The notes beneath the pieces were generated by a model. The model saw nothing but the letters and a program-made list of their open reading frames with translations. It did no database searches and had not been told where the DNA came from. The translations under genes and the position numbers were made by a program. This document shows positions 18,955-27,075 of a stretch of 64,000 nt of DNA, piece after piece; position 1 is the first letter of the stretch; the number at the start of each line of letters is the position of its first letter. Source of the DNA: Chloroflexota bacterium (GTDB lineage Bacteria > Chloroflexota > Anaerolineae > UBA1429); assembly GCA_019873625.1 (NCBI GenBank), contig JAIOAW010000014.1, positions 1-64,000 on the forward strand, written 5' to 3'.

Positions 18955-18984
18955 GACGCCCAAGGGCGCCCGAAACGAGGGTTT

Positions 18985-19989
18985 ATGAACCGCCGATCAT
19001 GCCTTGTGCAATTGGTGTTTTTCATCTTGATTATGATCGTCATTGCGACGGCCATTCAGCGTTGCCGTACGCGCCCGGCCCTCGTCCAGAGCGCTCTCTC
19101 CCCTTCGCGCTCCAGCACGCCCTCTGCCCAAGCGCCCTCCTTGCTAGGAAGGCTCCAAGCCGCCCTTCCCTTTTTACAAGGGCGCTCGCCCGAAACGGCT
19201 GCATCCCCCACGCCAACGCCCACGCTCGACCTTGAGCATATGGGCATCAAAGGGTTGGGCCTGCCCGTCGTGCAACCTCTCCTCTTCGAAATTCCCAAAG
19301 TGCGTGGGCTGGAGGTAGCCGGAGAGACCCTGTACATCGCCGGCTACGATGGCGACCGCAAACTGGGCCTTCTCTACCAGACGAATCGCGAAGGCCGGGC
19401 CATCCTCCAAATGCGCACCTATGCCCAGGGCGCCCTCTATCGCCTGGGCGGCCTGCACCTCGGCCCCGAACGGCTCTGGGTGCCCCTTTCGGCGGAAGAT
19501 GAGGCGCAAGCGGGCCTCATCCTCGGTTTGGACCCCCTCTATCTCACGGTTGCCCAAACGGTGCAAACGCCGGAGGGCATCCGCGCCGTGGCCCAGGTGG
19601 ATGCCCATTCCCTCGTCGGCGTGAACGAGGCGGGGGATACGCTCTATCGCTGGGCGCTGGATGGCACGCTCCTCAAAAAGACCTCCGCCCCGGCGGATAT
19701 CCAATATAAGGATATGGACGTCATCCGTGGGAGCCTCATCGCCGCAGGGAAGACGAACGACCGCCTCGGTGCGCTCGACGTGCTCGACCCGGCCACCTTG
19801 AGCCTCCTCGTGCGCTACCCGTGTTACGGGCGCTCGCCCGCCGGCGAACTGGTTACCAGCCGAGGGTTCGCCTTTGATGGCGAGCGCTTTTACTTTTTGC
19901 CCGAACAGGGCAAATTCCCCTCCCTGATGACCTACGAACTGGCCCAAGGGACTTTGGCCGATTATATCCCAAGCACCGCCGAACCGTGA
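18985..19989 (+). CDS. Membrane-anchored protein of unknown function, propeller-like repeats
   Basis: 334 aa. A single hydrophobic helix (about residues 8-24) follows MNRRSC, then a Ser/Pro-rich linker with TPTPTPT to about residue 75. The remainder has repeated short strands with a (V/L)xxxTLYIAGYDGD or SLVGVNEAGDTLYRW pattern, suggesting an extracytoplasmic beta-propeller or sensor fold. No catalytic motif is recognised. The helix most likely anchors the protein in the membrane with the propeller outside. It stands alone and is followed by the 6S-like RNA. Function unknown. Confidence 0.6.
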   Translation: MNRRSCLVQLVFFILIMIVIATAIQRCRTRPALVQSALSPSRSSTPSAQAPSLLGRLQAALPFLQGRSPETAASPTPTPTLDLEHMGIKGLGLPVVQPLLFEIPKVRGLEVAGETLYIAGYDGDRKLGLLYQTNREGRAILQMRTYAQGALYRLGGLHLGPERLWVPLSAEDEAQAGLILGLDPLYLTVAQTVQTPEGIRAVAQVDAHSLVGVNEAGDTLYRWALDGTLLKKTSAPADIQYKDMDVIRGSLIAAGKTNDRLGALDVLDPATLSLLVRYPCYGRSPAGELVTSRGFAFDGERFYFLPEQGKFPSLMTYELAQGTLADYIPSTAEP

Positions 19990-20010
19990 AACGGGGCCTA
20001 GTAGGGCATT

Positions 20011-20038
20011 TTGTCTAGCGGGCTAAATATGATATAGT
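20011..20038 (+). promoter_or_regulatory. Promoter of the 6S-like RNA
   Basis: TTGTCT (20011-20016), 16 bp, TATAGT (20033-20038). The expected start near 20046 coincides with the first base of the closing stem of the RNA. Confidence 0.6.
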
Positions 20039-20045
20039 ATAAGCG

Positions 20046-20222
20046 TAATCCCTGTGGTGTGCGTGATGCCTTTTTGGTATTGATCCAACACCTTAAGCAA
20101 GGGGGCCGTTCTCGCGAGAGACGGCAGGGGCCTTTAGCGCCCTCGTCTCCGGTAGGCGCCCACTTGACTCCAGAGGTTCACATACTGATAAGGCACACGG
20201 CACTATGGGGGTTACCTTTTTT
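20046..20222 (+). ncRNA. ssrS: Structured small RNA, 6S RNA candidate
   Basis: About 175 nt with no plausible gene. The ends pair: AATCCC and GTGTGC near the 5' end (20047-20063) match GCACAC and GGGGGTT near the 3' end (20193-20213), with bulges. Inside, GCCGT/ACGGC with TCTC/GAGA forms a terminal hairpin (20105-20125). GCGCC/GGCGC makes a side hairpin on the 3' strand (20137-20159). Unpaired stretches lie between them. A long imperfect rod of this length with a central bubble and a side hairpin is the 6S RNA architecture, which mimics an open promoter and binds housekeeping RNA polymerase. A promoter sits directly upstream, and GGGGGTTACC then six T residues closes it. The identity is inferred from shape, not from a covariance search. 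Confidence 0.5.
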
Positions 20223-20233
20223 CGCGCATACCC

Positions 20234-21022
20234 TCAGGGCTGGGCAGGTTCTGCCTCATCCGACCGCACGGCAAGGGCCTCTTGGCGCACTCCCTGGAAA
20301 ATGGCCTCGATGAGAAGGGCCGCTGCCCCGAAGGAGGGTTTGCCTTCTTCTCCGCACAGGAGCACCTCTTCTGCGGCCAAGGCGCAGGCCGAGACGGGAG
20401 AGATCACCAGGGCCGAGGTCCAAGCGCCCTGCGCGCGCGCCTGCCGGATGAAGCGGGCCACTTCGTCGCTTTCGGGGCCAAGCGCCACGGCCACCACCGC
20501 ACAGCCCGCCCCTACCTCAGGGAGGATCATCTGCAAAGAAAGGGCATCAGCCAAGGGGCTTTCTGCGCTCGCCCCTTGAGCGCGCAACCCGTATGCCAAG
20601 AGGTGTGCCAAAGCCGCCGAGGTGCCCTGGCCGATGACATAGATTCGCCGCGCCCGGCGCAGGGCCTGCCACAGCGCGGGCACATCGGCCGGCAGGTGGC
20701 TGAGGACCCTCTGGGCGCGTTCCACCTCGGCCTGGGCGTAGGCCCCCAGCCCCGCCTCAGCGCGGGGCGCCCGCTCTGCCTCCCGCAGGCCGAGTTCCTC
20801 GCGCACGGCCTGGGCGATATCGGCCATCATTTCCGGGTAGCCCCGGTAGCCGATGCGCTGGGCAAAACGGATGACCGTCGCCTCGTTCATACCCAACTTT
20901 TCGGCAAGGGCCGAGGCCGTGAGAAAGACCGCTTCGCGGTAGGAGGAGGCCAGGTAATCGGCCAGGCGTTGATGGCTTTTGGTCAAAAAGGGGTAAACTT
21001 GGCGAATTCGCTCAAAGATCAT
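20234..21022 (-). CDS. RpiR/MurR family transcriptional regulator (HTH plus SIS)
   Basis: 262 aa. Residues 1-77 form the HTH_6 domain: TKSHQRLADYL, then TASALAEKLGMNEATVIRFAQRIGYRGYPEM, the recognition-helix region. Residues 115-250 are a SIS domain that binds a phosphosugar (RRIYVIGQGTSAALAHLLAYGL; the usual SRSG-type loop reads ALGPESDEV here). Such regulators control sugar or amino-sugar catabolic genes. No sugar operon adjoins; the closest candidate target is the divergent MBL gene 170 bases away, or the SIS/kinase operon at 57-59 kb. The 3' end lies just beyond the 6S-like RNA. Confidence 0.9.
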   Translation of the reverse strand: MIFERIRQVYPFLTKSHQRLADYLASSYREAVFLTASALAEKLGMNEATVIRFAQRIGYRGYPEMMADIAQAVREELGLREAERAPRAEAGLGAYAQAEVERAQRVLSHLPADVPALWQALRRARRIYVIGQGTSAALAHLLAYGLRAQGASAESPLADALSLQMILPEVGAGCAVVAVALGPESDEVARFIRQARAQGAWTSALVISPVSACALAAEEVLLCGEEGKPSFGAAALLIEAIFQGVRQEALAVRSDEAEPAQP

Positions 21023-21050
21023 CCTGCCCCCTCGAAGCCGTTCTCGGCTG

Positions 21051-21079
21051 AGTATAGCAGGATTTATTTTTTAGGTCAA
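21051..21079 (-). promoter_or_regulatory. Promoter of the RpiR-type regulator
   Basis: On the minus strand TTGACC (21079-21074), 17 bp, TATACT (21056-21051), about 30 bases before the ATG. Confidence 0.65.
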
Positions 21080-21106
21080 AGCCCAATGCAGATTTCCCTG
21101 CGCCTC

Positions 21107-21135
21107 TTGACAGGGGGGCACAAGTGTGGTAAAAA
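21107..21135 (+). promoter_or_regulatory. Promoter of the MBL-fold hydrolase gene
   Basis: TTGACA (21107-21112), 17 bp, TAAAAA (21130-21135) with a TG extension at 21127-21128. Confidence 0.6.
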
Positions 21136-21194
21136 GGGGCGCACATTGCGCAATGCCTTGCGCTTGAGGCGGCTTGTGGCAAGGAGGATGGCCC

Positions 21195-22025
21195 GTGAGG
21201 ATTGACCGCGTCGCGGAGAATGTATACGTCTTTATCAGCGACCTCTATGTTCAGGTGGTTTCCACAGCCATCCTCACCGCCGAAGGGGCCGTGGTAGTGG
21301 ATGCGCTAGCCTTCCCTTCCGAAACGCGGGAGGCCATCGCCTTCATCGAGCGCACCTACAGGCCTGGCGCCATCCGCTACCTCATCCTCACGCACCATCA
21401 CGCGGACCATACCTACGGTGCCTACCTCTTTGAGGGGGCCGAGGTGCTCGCCCAGGCCGGCTGTCGAGAGATGCTGGAGCGCGTCGGGCCGGCCACCCTG
21501 GCCCGCGCCAAGCGAGAGACGCCGGCCCTTGCGGAGGTCGAACTCCGCCTGCCGAATATGACCTTCGAGCGCGAACTGCACCTCCACCTGGGCGATGCCC
21601 ATTTGCAGGTCTTTCATACGCCCGGCCACACGGCAGATGGCATCAGCGTCTTTTATACGGAGGAAAAGATCCTCATCACGGGGGATGCGATGATGCCCGT
21701 GCCGCACATCGTCCACGGCGATGTGCAGGCCCTCAAGGCGTCTCTCCAAAAGATGCTCGATTTGAACCCGGGTTTCATCATCCAAGGGCATGGGGAGGTC
21801 ATCCTGCGGGGAGAGGTGGAGGAGGCCATTCAGGGGAGCATCGCCTACCTCGATACCATCGTCGCGCGCGTCTCGGAGGTCATCGAGAAGGGCGCTCCCC
21901 CTTCGACCTTGCGGGAGATTGACATCGAATCCTGCGGGCGCTCGCGCATCCCTTTGGATGGCCTCGTGAGCCGCCTGCACTTGGATAACCTCATCGCCCT
22001 CTACAAGCGTATGGCGCCGCGCTAA
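21195..22025 (+). CDS. MBL-fold metallohydrolase
   Basis: 276 aa from GTG 21195, which follows AAGGAGG (21181-21187) at good spacing; the longer frame starting at 21174 would run through that ribosome site. Zinc ligands are THHHADHTYG (the HxHxDH motif), HTPGHT, GDA and a C-terminal QGHG. The protein resembles the glyoxalase II/beta-lactamase-like class of broad hydrolases; the substrate could be a thioester, lactone or phosphoester. Divergent from the RpiR-type gene and convergent with a small hypothetical gene, overlapping it by four bases. Confidence 0.88.
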   Translation: MRIDRVAENVYVFISDLYVQVVSTAILTAEGAVVVDALAFPSETREAIAFIERTYRPGAIRYLILTHHHADHTYGAYLFEGAEVLAQAGCREMLERVGPATLARAKRETPALAEVELRLPNMTFERELHLHLGDAHLQVFHTPGHTADGISVFYTEEKILITGDAMMPVPHIVHGDVQALKASLQKMLDLNPGFIIQGHGEVILRGEVEEAIQGSIAYLDTIVARVSEVIEKGAPPSTLREIDIESCGRSRIPLDGLVSRLHLDNLIALYKRMAPR

Positions 22026-22357
22026 TCAACCCGTTCGGGGAGGTTTAGCCACCCCCGGCGGGCGATTTCGCGGGCGATCCACTTCTGCCTTTCGGTAACA
22101 ATCTCTGGGTTGCGGCCTACGCATTCTTCATAGACCAGCCGAGGATGGATGCTCCCAAAGGCAGGCGCACGGGCTACGCATTCGCCAATGGCCCGCGCGT
22201 CGCAGCGGAGCACGCCCAAGAGATAGGTGATCACCAGGCCCCGTTCGAGGTCGCTACCTAGCGGGCCGCGCCTCTCCTCGTACTCGCGGAGAAACCCGTC
22301 GAGGAGATCCAACAGTTCTTGGACGAAACTAATCGTGCCATCCTCAGCGATCATCAT
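22022..22357 (-). CDS. Hypothetical protein, 111 aa
   Basis: Not recognised. A GGGGGGA element precedes the double ATG at 22357/22354. The sequence is amphipathic and mostly helical by composition, with two Cys (CDARAIGEC) and no membrane segment. It ends four bases inside the convergent MBL gene. Its codon use looks like that of its neighbours. It precedes prfB on the other side of a 60-base gap and could be a small regulatory or scaffold protein; this is speculation. Confidence 0.55.
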   Translation of the reverse strand: MMIAEDGTISFVQELLDLLDGFLREYEERRGPLGSDLERGLVITYLLGVLRCDARAIGECVARAPAFGSIHPRLVYEECVGRNPEIVTERQKWIAREIARRGWLNLPERVD

Positions 22358-22418
22358 TCCCCCCTGAATCGAGCATCTGGCGCACGAATTATAGGTGGCG
22401 CGCGCCTTTGGGCAAGCC

Positions 22419-23523
22419 TTAGCGCTTTGGCCCTACGGACCAACGCAAATAGGCCTCGATGAACTCGTCGAGTTCGCCATCCAACACGGCGGTGGTGTTG
22501 CCCGTCTCGTAATCGGTGCGGAGGTCTTTGACCATACGGTAAGGATGCAGGACGTAAGAGCGAATCTGGTTCCCCCACCCCGCCGTGATGTGCTCGCCGC
22601 GCAGTTTGGCGCGCTCCTCCTCCTGGCGCTGGAGTTCCAAATCGTACAGCCGCGCACGGAGCACCGCCATAGCCCGCTCCTTGTTCTGCACCAGCGAGCG
22701 CTCGTTCTGGCAACTCACCACGATGCCCGTGGGCAGGTGCGTAATGCGCACGGCTGTGGCGTTCTTTTGCACGTTCTGCCCACCGTGGCCCGAAGCATGG
22801 AATACGTCAATGCGCAGGTCATCGGGATTGATCTCGACCTCGATCTCTTCGCCGATATCCGGGATGACCTCCACCAGGGCAAAGGAGGTATGGCGGCGCC
22901 GCGCGTTATCGAAGGGCGAGATGCGCACTAGCCGGTGCACGCCTCGCTCGGAGCGGAGCAGGCCGTAGGCATTGCGCCCGTGAATCTCTACCGTCACGCT
23001 CTTGAGGCCCGCCTCTTCGCCCTCCATCTGGTCAATGATTTCGGCCTCAAATTTGTGGCGCTCGGCCCAGCGCAGGTACATCCTGAGGAGCATCTCGGCC
23101 CAATCCTGCGCTTCGGTGCCCCCTGCGCCGGCATAGATGGAAAGGATCGCATCGCGCGCGTCGTGAGGGCCGCTCAAGAGGAGTTCCATACGCATTTCGG
23201 CCAGGGTGGAGGCCAGAGCCTCCATCTCGGCGCGAATCTCCTCGTTCAGGCCGTCATCCTGCTCCGCCTCAGCTAACTCCAAGAGTTCCTGGAGTTCGTT
23301 GATTTTAGCATCCACCGCGCGCCAGCGGTGGACGTGCTCCTCCAATTCGGCGAGCCTTTGCATCGTCTCTTGGGCGGCAGCGGGATCATCCCAAAAGCCC
23401 GGTTCCGCCGAACGCGCGTGGAGCGTGGCGATTTCGGCTTCATCGCGCGCGATGTCAAAGGCGCTCCAAGAGGTCATCCACCTCGCGGCGCATTTCCATC
23501 AGCATCGTTTTCGGTTCATCCAT
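22419..23523 (-). CDS. prfB: Peptide chain release factor 2 with programmed +1 frameshift
   Basis: RF2 recognises UGA and UAA and releases the finished peptide. Translation starts at ATG 23523, preceded by GGAGGTGA, and runs 22 codons (MDEPKTMLMEMRR... ERL) to an in-frame TGA at 23457-23455. The site reads CTT TGA C with GGAG three bases before the CTT, exactly the arrangement of the autoregulatory bacterial RF2 frameshift. A +1 shift continues as DIARDEAEIATL to 22419, giving 367 aa. Downstream are the UGA-specific SPF tripeptide (RISPFDNARR) and the catalytic GGQ (GHGGQNVQKN). Low RF2 favours the shift, so RF2 controls its own level. It lies 27 bases after ftsY. Confidence 0.95.
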
Positions 23524-23550
23524 AGCATCACCTCCATAGCGAAAGGGTAT

Positions 23551-24471
23551 TTATGCCTCGTCGCGGTCGAACAATCCCTCGACAAAGGCCACAGGGTCAA
23601 ACGGCGCAAAATCATCGAGGTGTTCACCCGTCCCCACAAAGAGCACAGGCAGGCGCATCTCGTGGGCGATGGGGAAGACCATACCCCCCTTGGCCGTGCT
23701 ATCGAGTTTGGCCAAGATCACGCCCGTCACACCGAGCATCTCGGTAAAGGCCCGCGCCTGGTTGAGCGCATTTTGGCCGTTCGTCGCATCCAACACGAGG
23801 AGCGTCTCGTGGGGGGCCTGGTGCACCTGTTTGCGGGCGATGCTGCTGATCTTGCGCAATTCCTGCATCAGGTTGTGCTGGGTGTGCAGGCGCCCCGCCG
23901 TATCAATGATCAACACGTCTGCCTGGCGAGATTGGCAGGCGCGGATGGCATCATACACCACCGCACCGGGATCGGCCTTGGGTTGGTGGGCAATGACCTC
24001 CACCCCCGCGCGCTGGCCCCAGATTTGCAATTGGTCAATGGCCGCCGCACGGAAGGTATCCGCCGCCGCCAAGATGACCTTCTGCCCGCGCGCCTTGTGA
24101 TAGCGCGCCAATTTGGCGATGCTCGTCGTCTTGCCGGAGCCATTCACCCCCACCACCAAGATGACGTGCAACAGCCTCTCGCCCGGCAAATAGGGCCTTT
24201 GCACCGCCTTGAGGATGTTCACCAGTTCCGCCTTGAGGAGCGCCTTGGCCGCTTCGGGGTCTTGCACGCGAGCGGCCTCGGCCTGGGCGCGCACCCGGGC
24301 GATGAGATCCGCCGCCGTGCGCGCGCCCACATCGCTCTGGATGAGGAGCGCCTCCAGTTCCTCCCACGTCTCCTCGGTGAGATTTTGCCGGAAAAGCCGC
24401 GCAATGCGGCTGAAAAAGGATTGCCGCGTCTTGGTAAGGCTTGAGGCGATGGCGTCTTTCGAATCGGGCAA
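23551..24471 (-). CDS. ftsY: Signal recognition particle receptor FtsY
   Basis: 306 aa from TTG 24471, seven bases after GAGGAG (24484-24479); the longer frame to 24705 covers the promoter and is rejected. FtsY receives ribosome-SRP complexes at the membrane and hydrolyses GTP together with Ffh. The short N domain (residues 15-95) is followed by the G domain: GVNGSGKTT (108-116), DTFRAAA (138-144), DTAGR and [10 protein letters not shown]. The acidic A domain of E. coli FtsY is absent, as in many bacteria. The second gene of the transcript is prfB. Confidence 0.93.
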   Translation of the reverse strand: MPDSKDAIASSLTKTRQSFFSRIARLFRQNLTEETWEELEALLIQSDVGARTAADLIARVRAQAEAARVQDPEAAKALLKAELVNILKAVQRPYLPGERLLHVILVVGVNGSGKTTSIAKLARYHKARGQKVILAAADTFRAAAIDQLQIWGQRAGVEVIAHQPKADPGAVVYDAIRACQSRQADVLIIDTAGRLHTQHNLMQELRKISSIARKQVHQAPHETLLVLDATNGQNALNQARAFTEMLGVTGVILAKLDSTAKGGMVFPIAHEMRLPVLFVGTGEHLDDFAPFDPVAFVEGLFDRDEA

Positions 24472-24511
24472 GGTCTTGCTCCTCAATGCAAATACACAAT
24501 CCCAACAGCCC

Positions 24512-24540
24512 ATTATACCAGCCGCGCCGAGCGCAGCCAA
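24512..24540 (-). promoter_or_regulatory. ftsY-prfB promoter
   Basis: Minus strand TTGGCT (24540-24535), 17 bp, TATAAT (24517-24512), about 40 bases before the TTG start. Confidence 0.6.
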
Positions 24541-24755
24541 AAGATTGTGCTTGTGCCTAGAGGAAAGGGGTATATTACCTCGTGCCCCACAGAAGCCGGC
24601 CCAATCCTTGGCGTGCGAGGCTCCTGCTTCGCACGCGGGCCAGAGGCCCGCGCCCCTTTCCCTTGTGGAGTGCGCAAACCATCCTAGCGCGCAAAAAAGG
24701 GGCACGCGACCGCGCGCCCCTACGGGAACCAGCCCAAGACGAGGCCCCCGAATCT
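24541..24755. repeat. Spacer with GC-rich dispersed inverted repeats
   Basis: No gene seen. It holds two perfect hairpins: GCGTGCGA/TCGCACGC (24611-24618 with 24629-24636) and GCGGGCC-AGA-GGCCCGC (24635-24651). The second is the same family as 49319-49336 and the elements near 56735 and 56870. They probably act as terminators or mobile palindromic repeats. Confidence 0.5.
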
Positions 24756-26168
24756 CTACCCTGCCCCAGGCGCAGTGCTCACCGGCACCCCCTGGGGCGC
24801 CAGAGGCAGGGTGAACGAAAAGGTGCTCCCCTTGCCCACGGTAGATTCAAGCCCCACCTTGCCCCCATAGCGCTCGACGATGCCTTTGAAGATAGAGAGG
24901 CCCAGCCCCGTGCCGTGCCGGGCGATGGCCTTCGCCTCTTCGGTGCGGTAAAAGGCCTCAAAGATGCGCTCCATCTCTTCGGGGTGGATGCCGATGCCCG
25001 TGTCGCTCACCGCGCCGTACAAATGGTCCCCTTCGCGCCGCAGTTCGACGGTGATGGAGCCGCCTTCCGGCGTATATTTGATGGCGTTGCTGATGAGGTT
25101 GATCCAAATCTGCTTCATATGCTCGGTGCTCAAGGGCGCTTGCGGCAGGCCCTCTTCTACGCGGGTATGCACATTCAGTTTTTTATCCTCAATGCGCGCT
25201 TGGAACATATCGAGCACATCGGAGAGCACCTTCGCGGCATCGGTAAACTCGGGCTTGGCCTGCGCGGAGGGCACATCCTGCAAGTGGGCAAAGTCGAGCA
25301 AGTCGCTGATGAGGTCCAGTTGATCCCTCGCGCGCTGTTCGGCCTTGCTGACGATCTCCTGCAAGCGCTCTGGGGGGACGTAACCATCCAAAATGAGCCG
25401 CAGATAACTCTGGATGGCCGCCACCGGCGCGCGCAATTCGTGCGTTACGAGGCGAATGAAATCCGACCGGCTGTTATCTAACTCGCGCAGGCGTTCGTTG
25501 AGGCGGGCCAACTCTTCGGAGCGCAACTCACAAGAGACGTTCGCCTCATACAACTGGCGCTCGCCCTCCCGCAACCGCTCGGAGACGTCTGCCGAGAGGA
25601 AACTCACGCCAAAGTTCGCCGTCACGAGGACGAAACTCTCGGCCAAGATGTGCCCCACCTCGCGATAGCGCATTGGCAGGCGAAAACCGACGAGGTTGTA
25701 ATGGGGCAAAAACCCGGTCGCCTCTGCCACGAGTAGCCCTACCCAAAGGATGGAGGCCACTGCCGCGTAGAGCAGGCTGGCCCGTTTGGTCATCAACACG
25801 CTCCCCACGGCCACCAAGAGCACATAATAAGTCGAAAAGGGGTTCTCTAGGCCGCCGGAGTAGTGCAAGAGCACCGTCAGGGCGACGAGGTCGGCCAAGA
25901 TTTGGGCGTGGAGCAGAATCTCGTGGAGTTGGTAGGGCGCCCCTGGCCCGATGAGCCGGTGGGCCACCACCCAGAAAATCCCGTTGTAAACGGCCATGGC
26001 GGCCACAGTCGCCCACAAGGCCTTGGCCGGGAGGATGTTCCCCAGCCACCAGTTGGCCGCGAGGATCATCGCCGCCGCCAAGGCCAGCACAATCCAACGC
26101 AGTGAGACGAGCCACCGCGCCCGCTCGCTCAATTCGCGGTTGACGGGAATGTGCAAGAGTTCGCTCAC
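24756..26168 (-). CDS. RegB-like redox sensor histidine kinase
   Basis: 470 aa. Six membrane helices span about residues 22-192. The loop after the third contains G105-G-L-E-N-P-F111, matching the GGxxNPF box that binds ubiquinone in RegB/PrrB. A coiled linker (195-235, with C213) leads to the H box [12 protein letters not shown] (H243), then the ATPase domain with [21 protein letters not shown] and GTGLGLSI. It should autophosphorylate according to the quinone redox state and pass phosphate to receivers. It is the last gene of the operon that also encodes NuoE, NuoF and four receiver-domain proteins, which are its obvious partners. The quinone inference rests on the motif alone. Confidence 0.87.
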   Translation of the reverse strand: MSELLHIPVNRELSERARWLVSLRWIVLALAAAMILAANWWLGNILPAKALWATVAAMAVYNGIFWVVAHRLIGPGAPYQLHEILLHAQILADLVALTVLLHYSGGLENPFSTYYVLLVAVGSVLMTKRASLLYAAVASILWVGLLVAEATGFLPHYNLVGFRLPMRYREVGHILAESFVLVTANFGVSFLSADVSERLREGERQLYEANVSCELRSEELARLNERLRELDNSRSDFIRLVTHELRAPVAAIQSYLRLILDGYVPPERLQEIVSKAEQRARDQLDLISDLLDFAHLQDVPSAQAKPEFTDAAKVLSDVLDMFQARIEDKKLNVHTRVEEGLPQAPLSTEHMKQIWINLISNAIKYTPEGGSITVELRREGDHLYGAVSDTGIGIHPEEMERIFEAFYRTEEAKAIARHGTGLGLSIFKGIVERYGGKVGLESTVGKGSTFSFTLPLAPQGVPVSTAPGAG

Positions 26169-26184
26169 GCTATTCCCCCCGATC

Positions 26185-26667
26185 TTACGGCAGGGCGAAC
26201 ACGCGGTGCAGGGCCGCGACCGCCCGTTCGCACGCCTCTTCTTGGATGACGCACGAGATGGTCGAGATGGACGTGCTCACCGCCAAGATGTTGATGCCTT
26301 CCTCGGCCAAGGCGCCGAACACCCTCCCCGCGATGCCGGGGCGTTCGCGGAAATCCGGCCCATAGACGGAAACGAGCGCCACCGAAGGCGTAACGGTTAC
26401 CTTGCGCGCCTTGAGGGCCTGCGCCACAGGTTCGATGACCTCCAGCGCCCGCTCGCGGTCGGCGTTATCGGTGCAAAAGAGGATGTGCGAATCGTTATTC
26501 AAGTCAATGCACTGGACGATGAATTGGGCGTTCAGTTCGGCCTGGCCCAACGCGCCAAAGATCGCGGAAGCCAGCCCCGGCCGGTCGGGCGCAGACATCA
26601 CGCCCACCAAGCACAATGGGCGGAACTTCAGAATGCCCCCAACCCGTATTCTGGCATCGCGCGTCAT
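26185..26667 (-). CDS. Double-ACT-domain protein
   Basis: 160 aa. Two ACT units are visible: residues 15-80 (LVGVMSAPDRPGLASAIFGALGQAELNAQFIVQ) and 92-158 (LVSVYGPDFRERPGIAGRVFGALAEEGINILAVSTSISTISCVI). The second closely resembles the C-terminal regulatory tail of aspartokinase. No catalytic domain is attached, so it is a free small-molecule sensor that probably binds an amino acid at the interface between ACT domains. It lies between a receiver gene and the RegB-like kinase with gaps of 8 and 16 bases, which makes it part of the signalling operon and not of lysine synthesis. Confidence 0.85.
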   Translation of the reverse strand: MTRDARIRVGGILKFRPLCLVGVMSAPDRPGLASAIFGALGQAELNAQFIVQCIDLNNDSHILFCTDNADRERALEVIEPVAQALKARKVTVTPSVALVSVYGPDFRERPGIAGRVFGALAEEGINILAVSTSISTISCVIQEEACERAVAALHRVFALP

Positions 26668-26675
26668 CGTTCCCC

Positions 26676-27059
26676 CTATGCCCTGCGATCCAACAGGGCC
26701 TCTGTGCGGGCCAACAGGTCTTGTGGTGAGATGGGTTTGGAGATGAACCCGTTGATATGGATATACTCATCGGTGGGGAAGAGCGCCGCGTAATCCGTAT
26801 TCGCGATGGAGGTTACCATCAGGATGGGGATTTGGCGCTTTTCCGGGTCTTCCGCCATCTGTCGGCTCATATGAAGGCCATCCAGCACCGTCTTCATAAT
26901 GATATCCAAGATGACGAGGTCGGGCTTTTCTTGGGCCACCATCCTCAACCCCTCATCGCCATCTGCAGCGCTCACCACCGTATGCCCGGCGGATTCCAGC
27001 ACGAGGCGCGTCGTCTCGACGAAATCGGGGTCATCATCCACGATGAGAATCTTGGCCAT
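26676..27059 (-). CDS. Single-domain response regulator (receiver only)
   Basis: 127 aa. Acidic pocket VDDDPDF at residues 7-13, phosphoacceptor Asp in DLVILDIIM near residue 51, and the conserved Lys in FISKPIS near the end. There is no output domain. The alpha4 region has an unusual FPTDEY segment shared with two other receivers of this operon. It follows NuoF by 16 bases. It may be a phosphate sink or relay for the RegB-like kinase, or bind a partner protein. Confidence 0.9.
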   Translation of the reverse strand: MAKILIVDDDPDFVETTRLVLESAGHTVVSAADGDEGLRMVAQEKPDLVILDIIMKTVLDGLHMSRQMAEDPEKRQIPILMVTSIANTDYAALFPTDEYIHINGFISKPISPQDLLARTEALLDRRA

Positions 27060-27075
27060 AGGGTCTCCTCCTTAC

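Noticed and set aside
20059-20313. 84-codon frame upstream of the RpiR-type gene
   Set aside because: It lies inside the structured RNA candidate and crosses its T run; no ribosome site.
23477-23551. prfB as a truncated or frameshifted pseudogene
   Set aside because: The break is the canonical CTT-TGA-C programmed frameshift with SD-like GGAG upstream, not a decay event.
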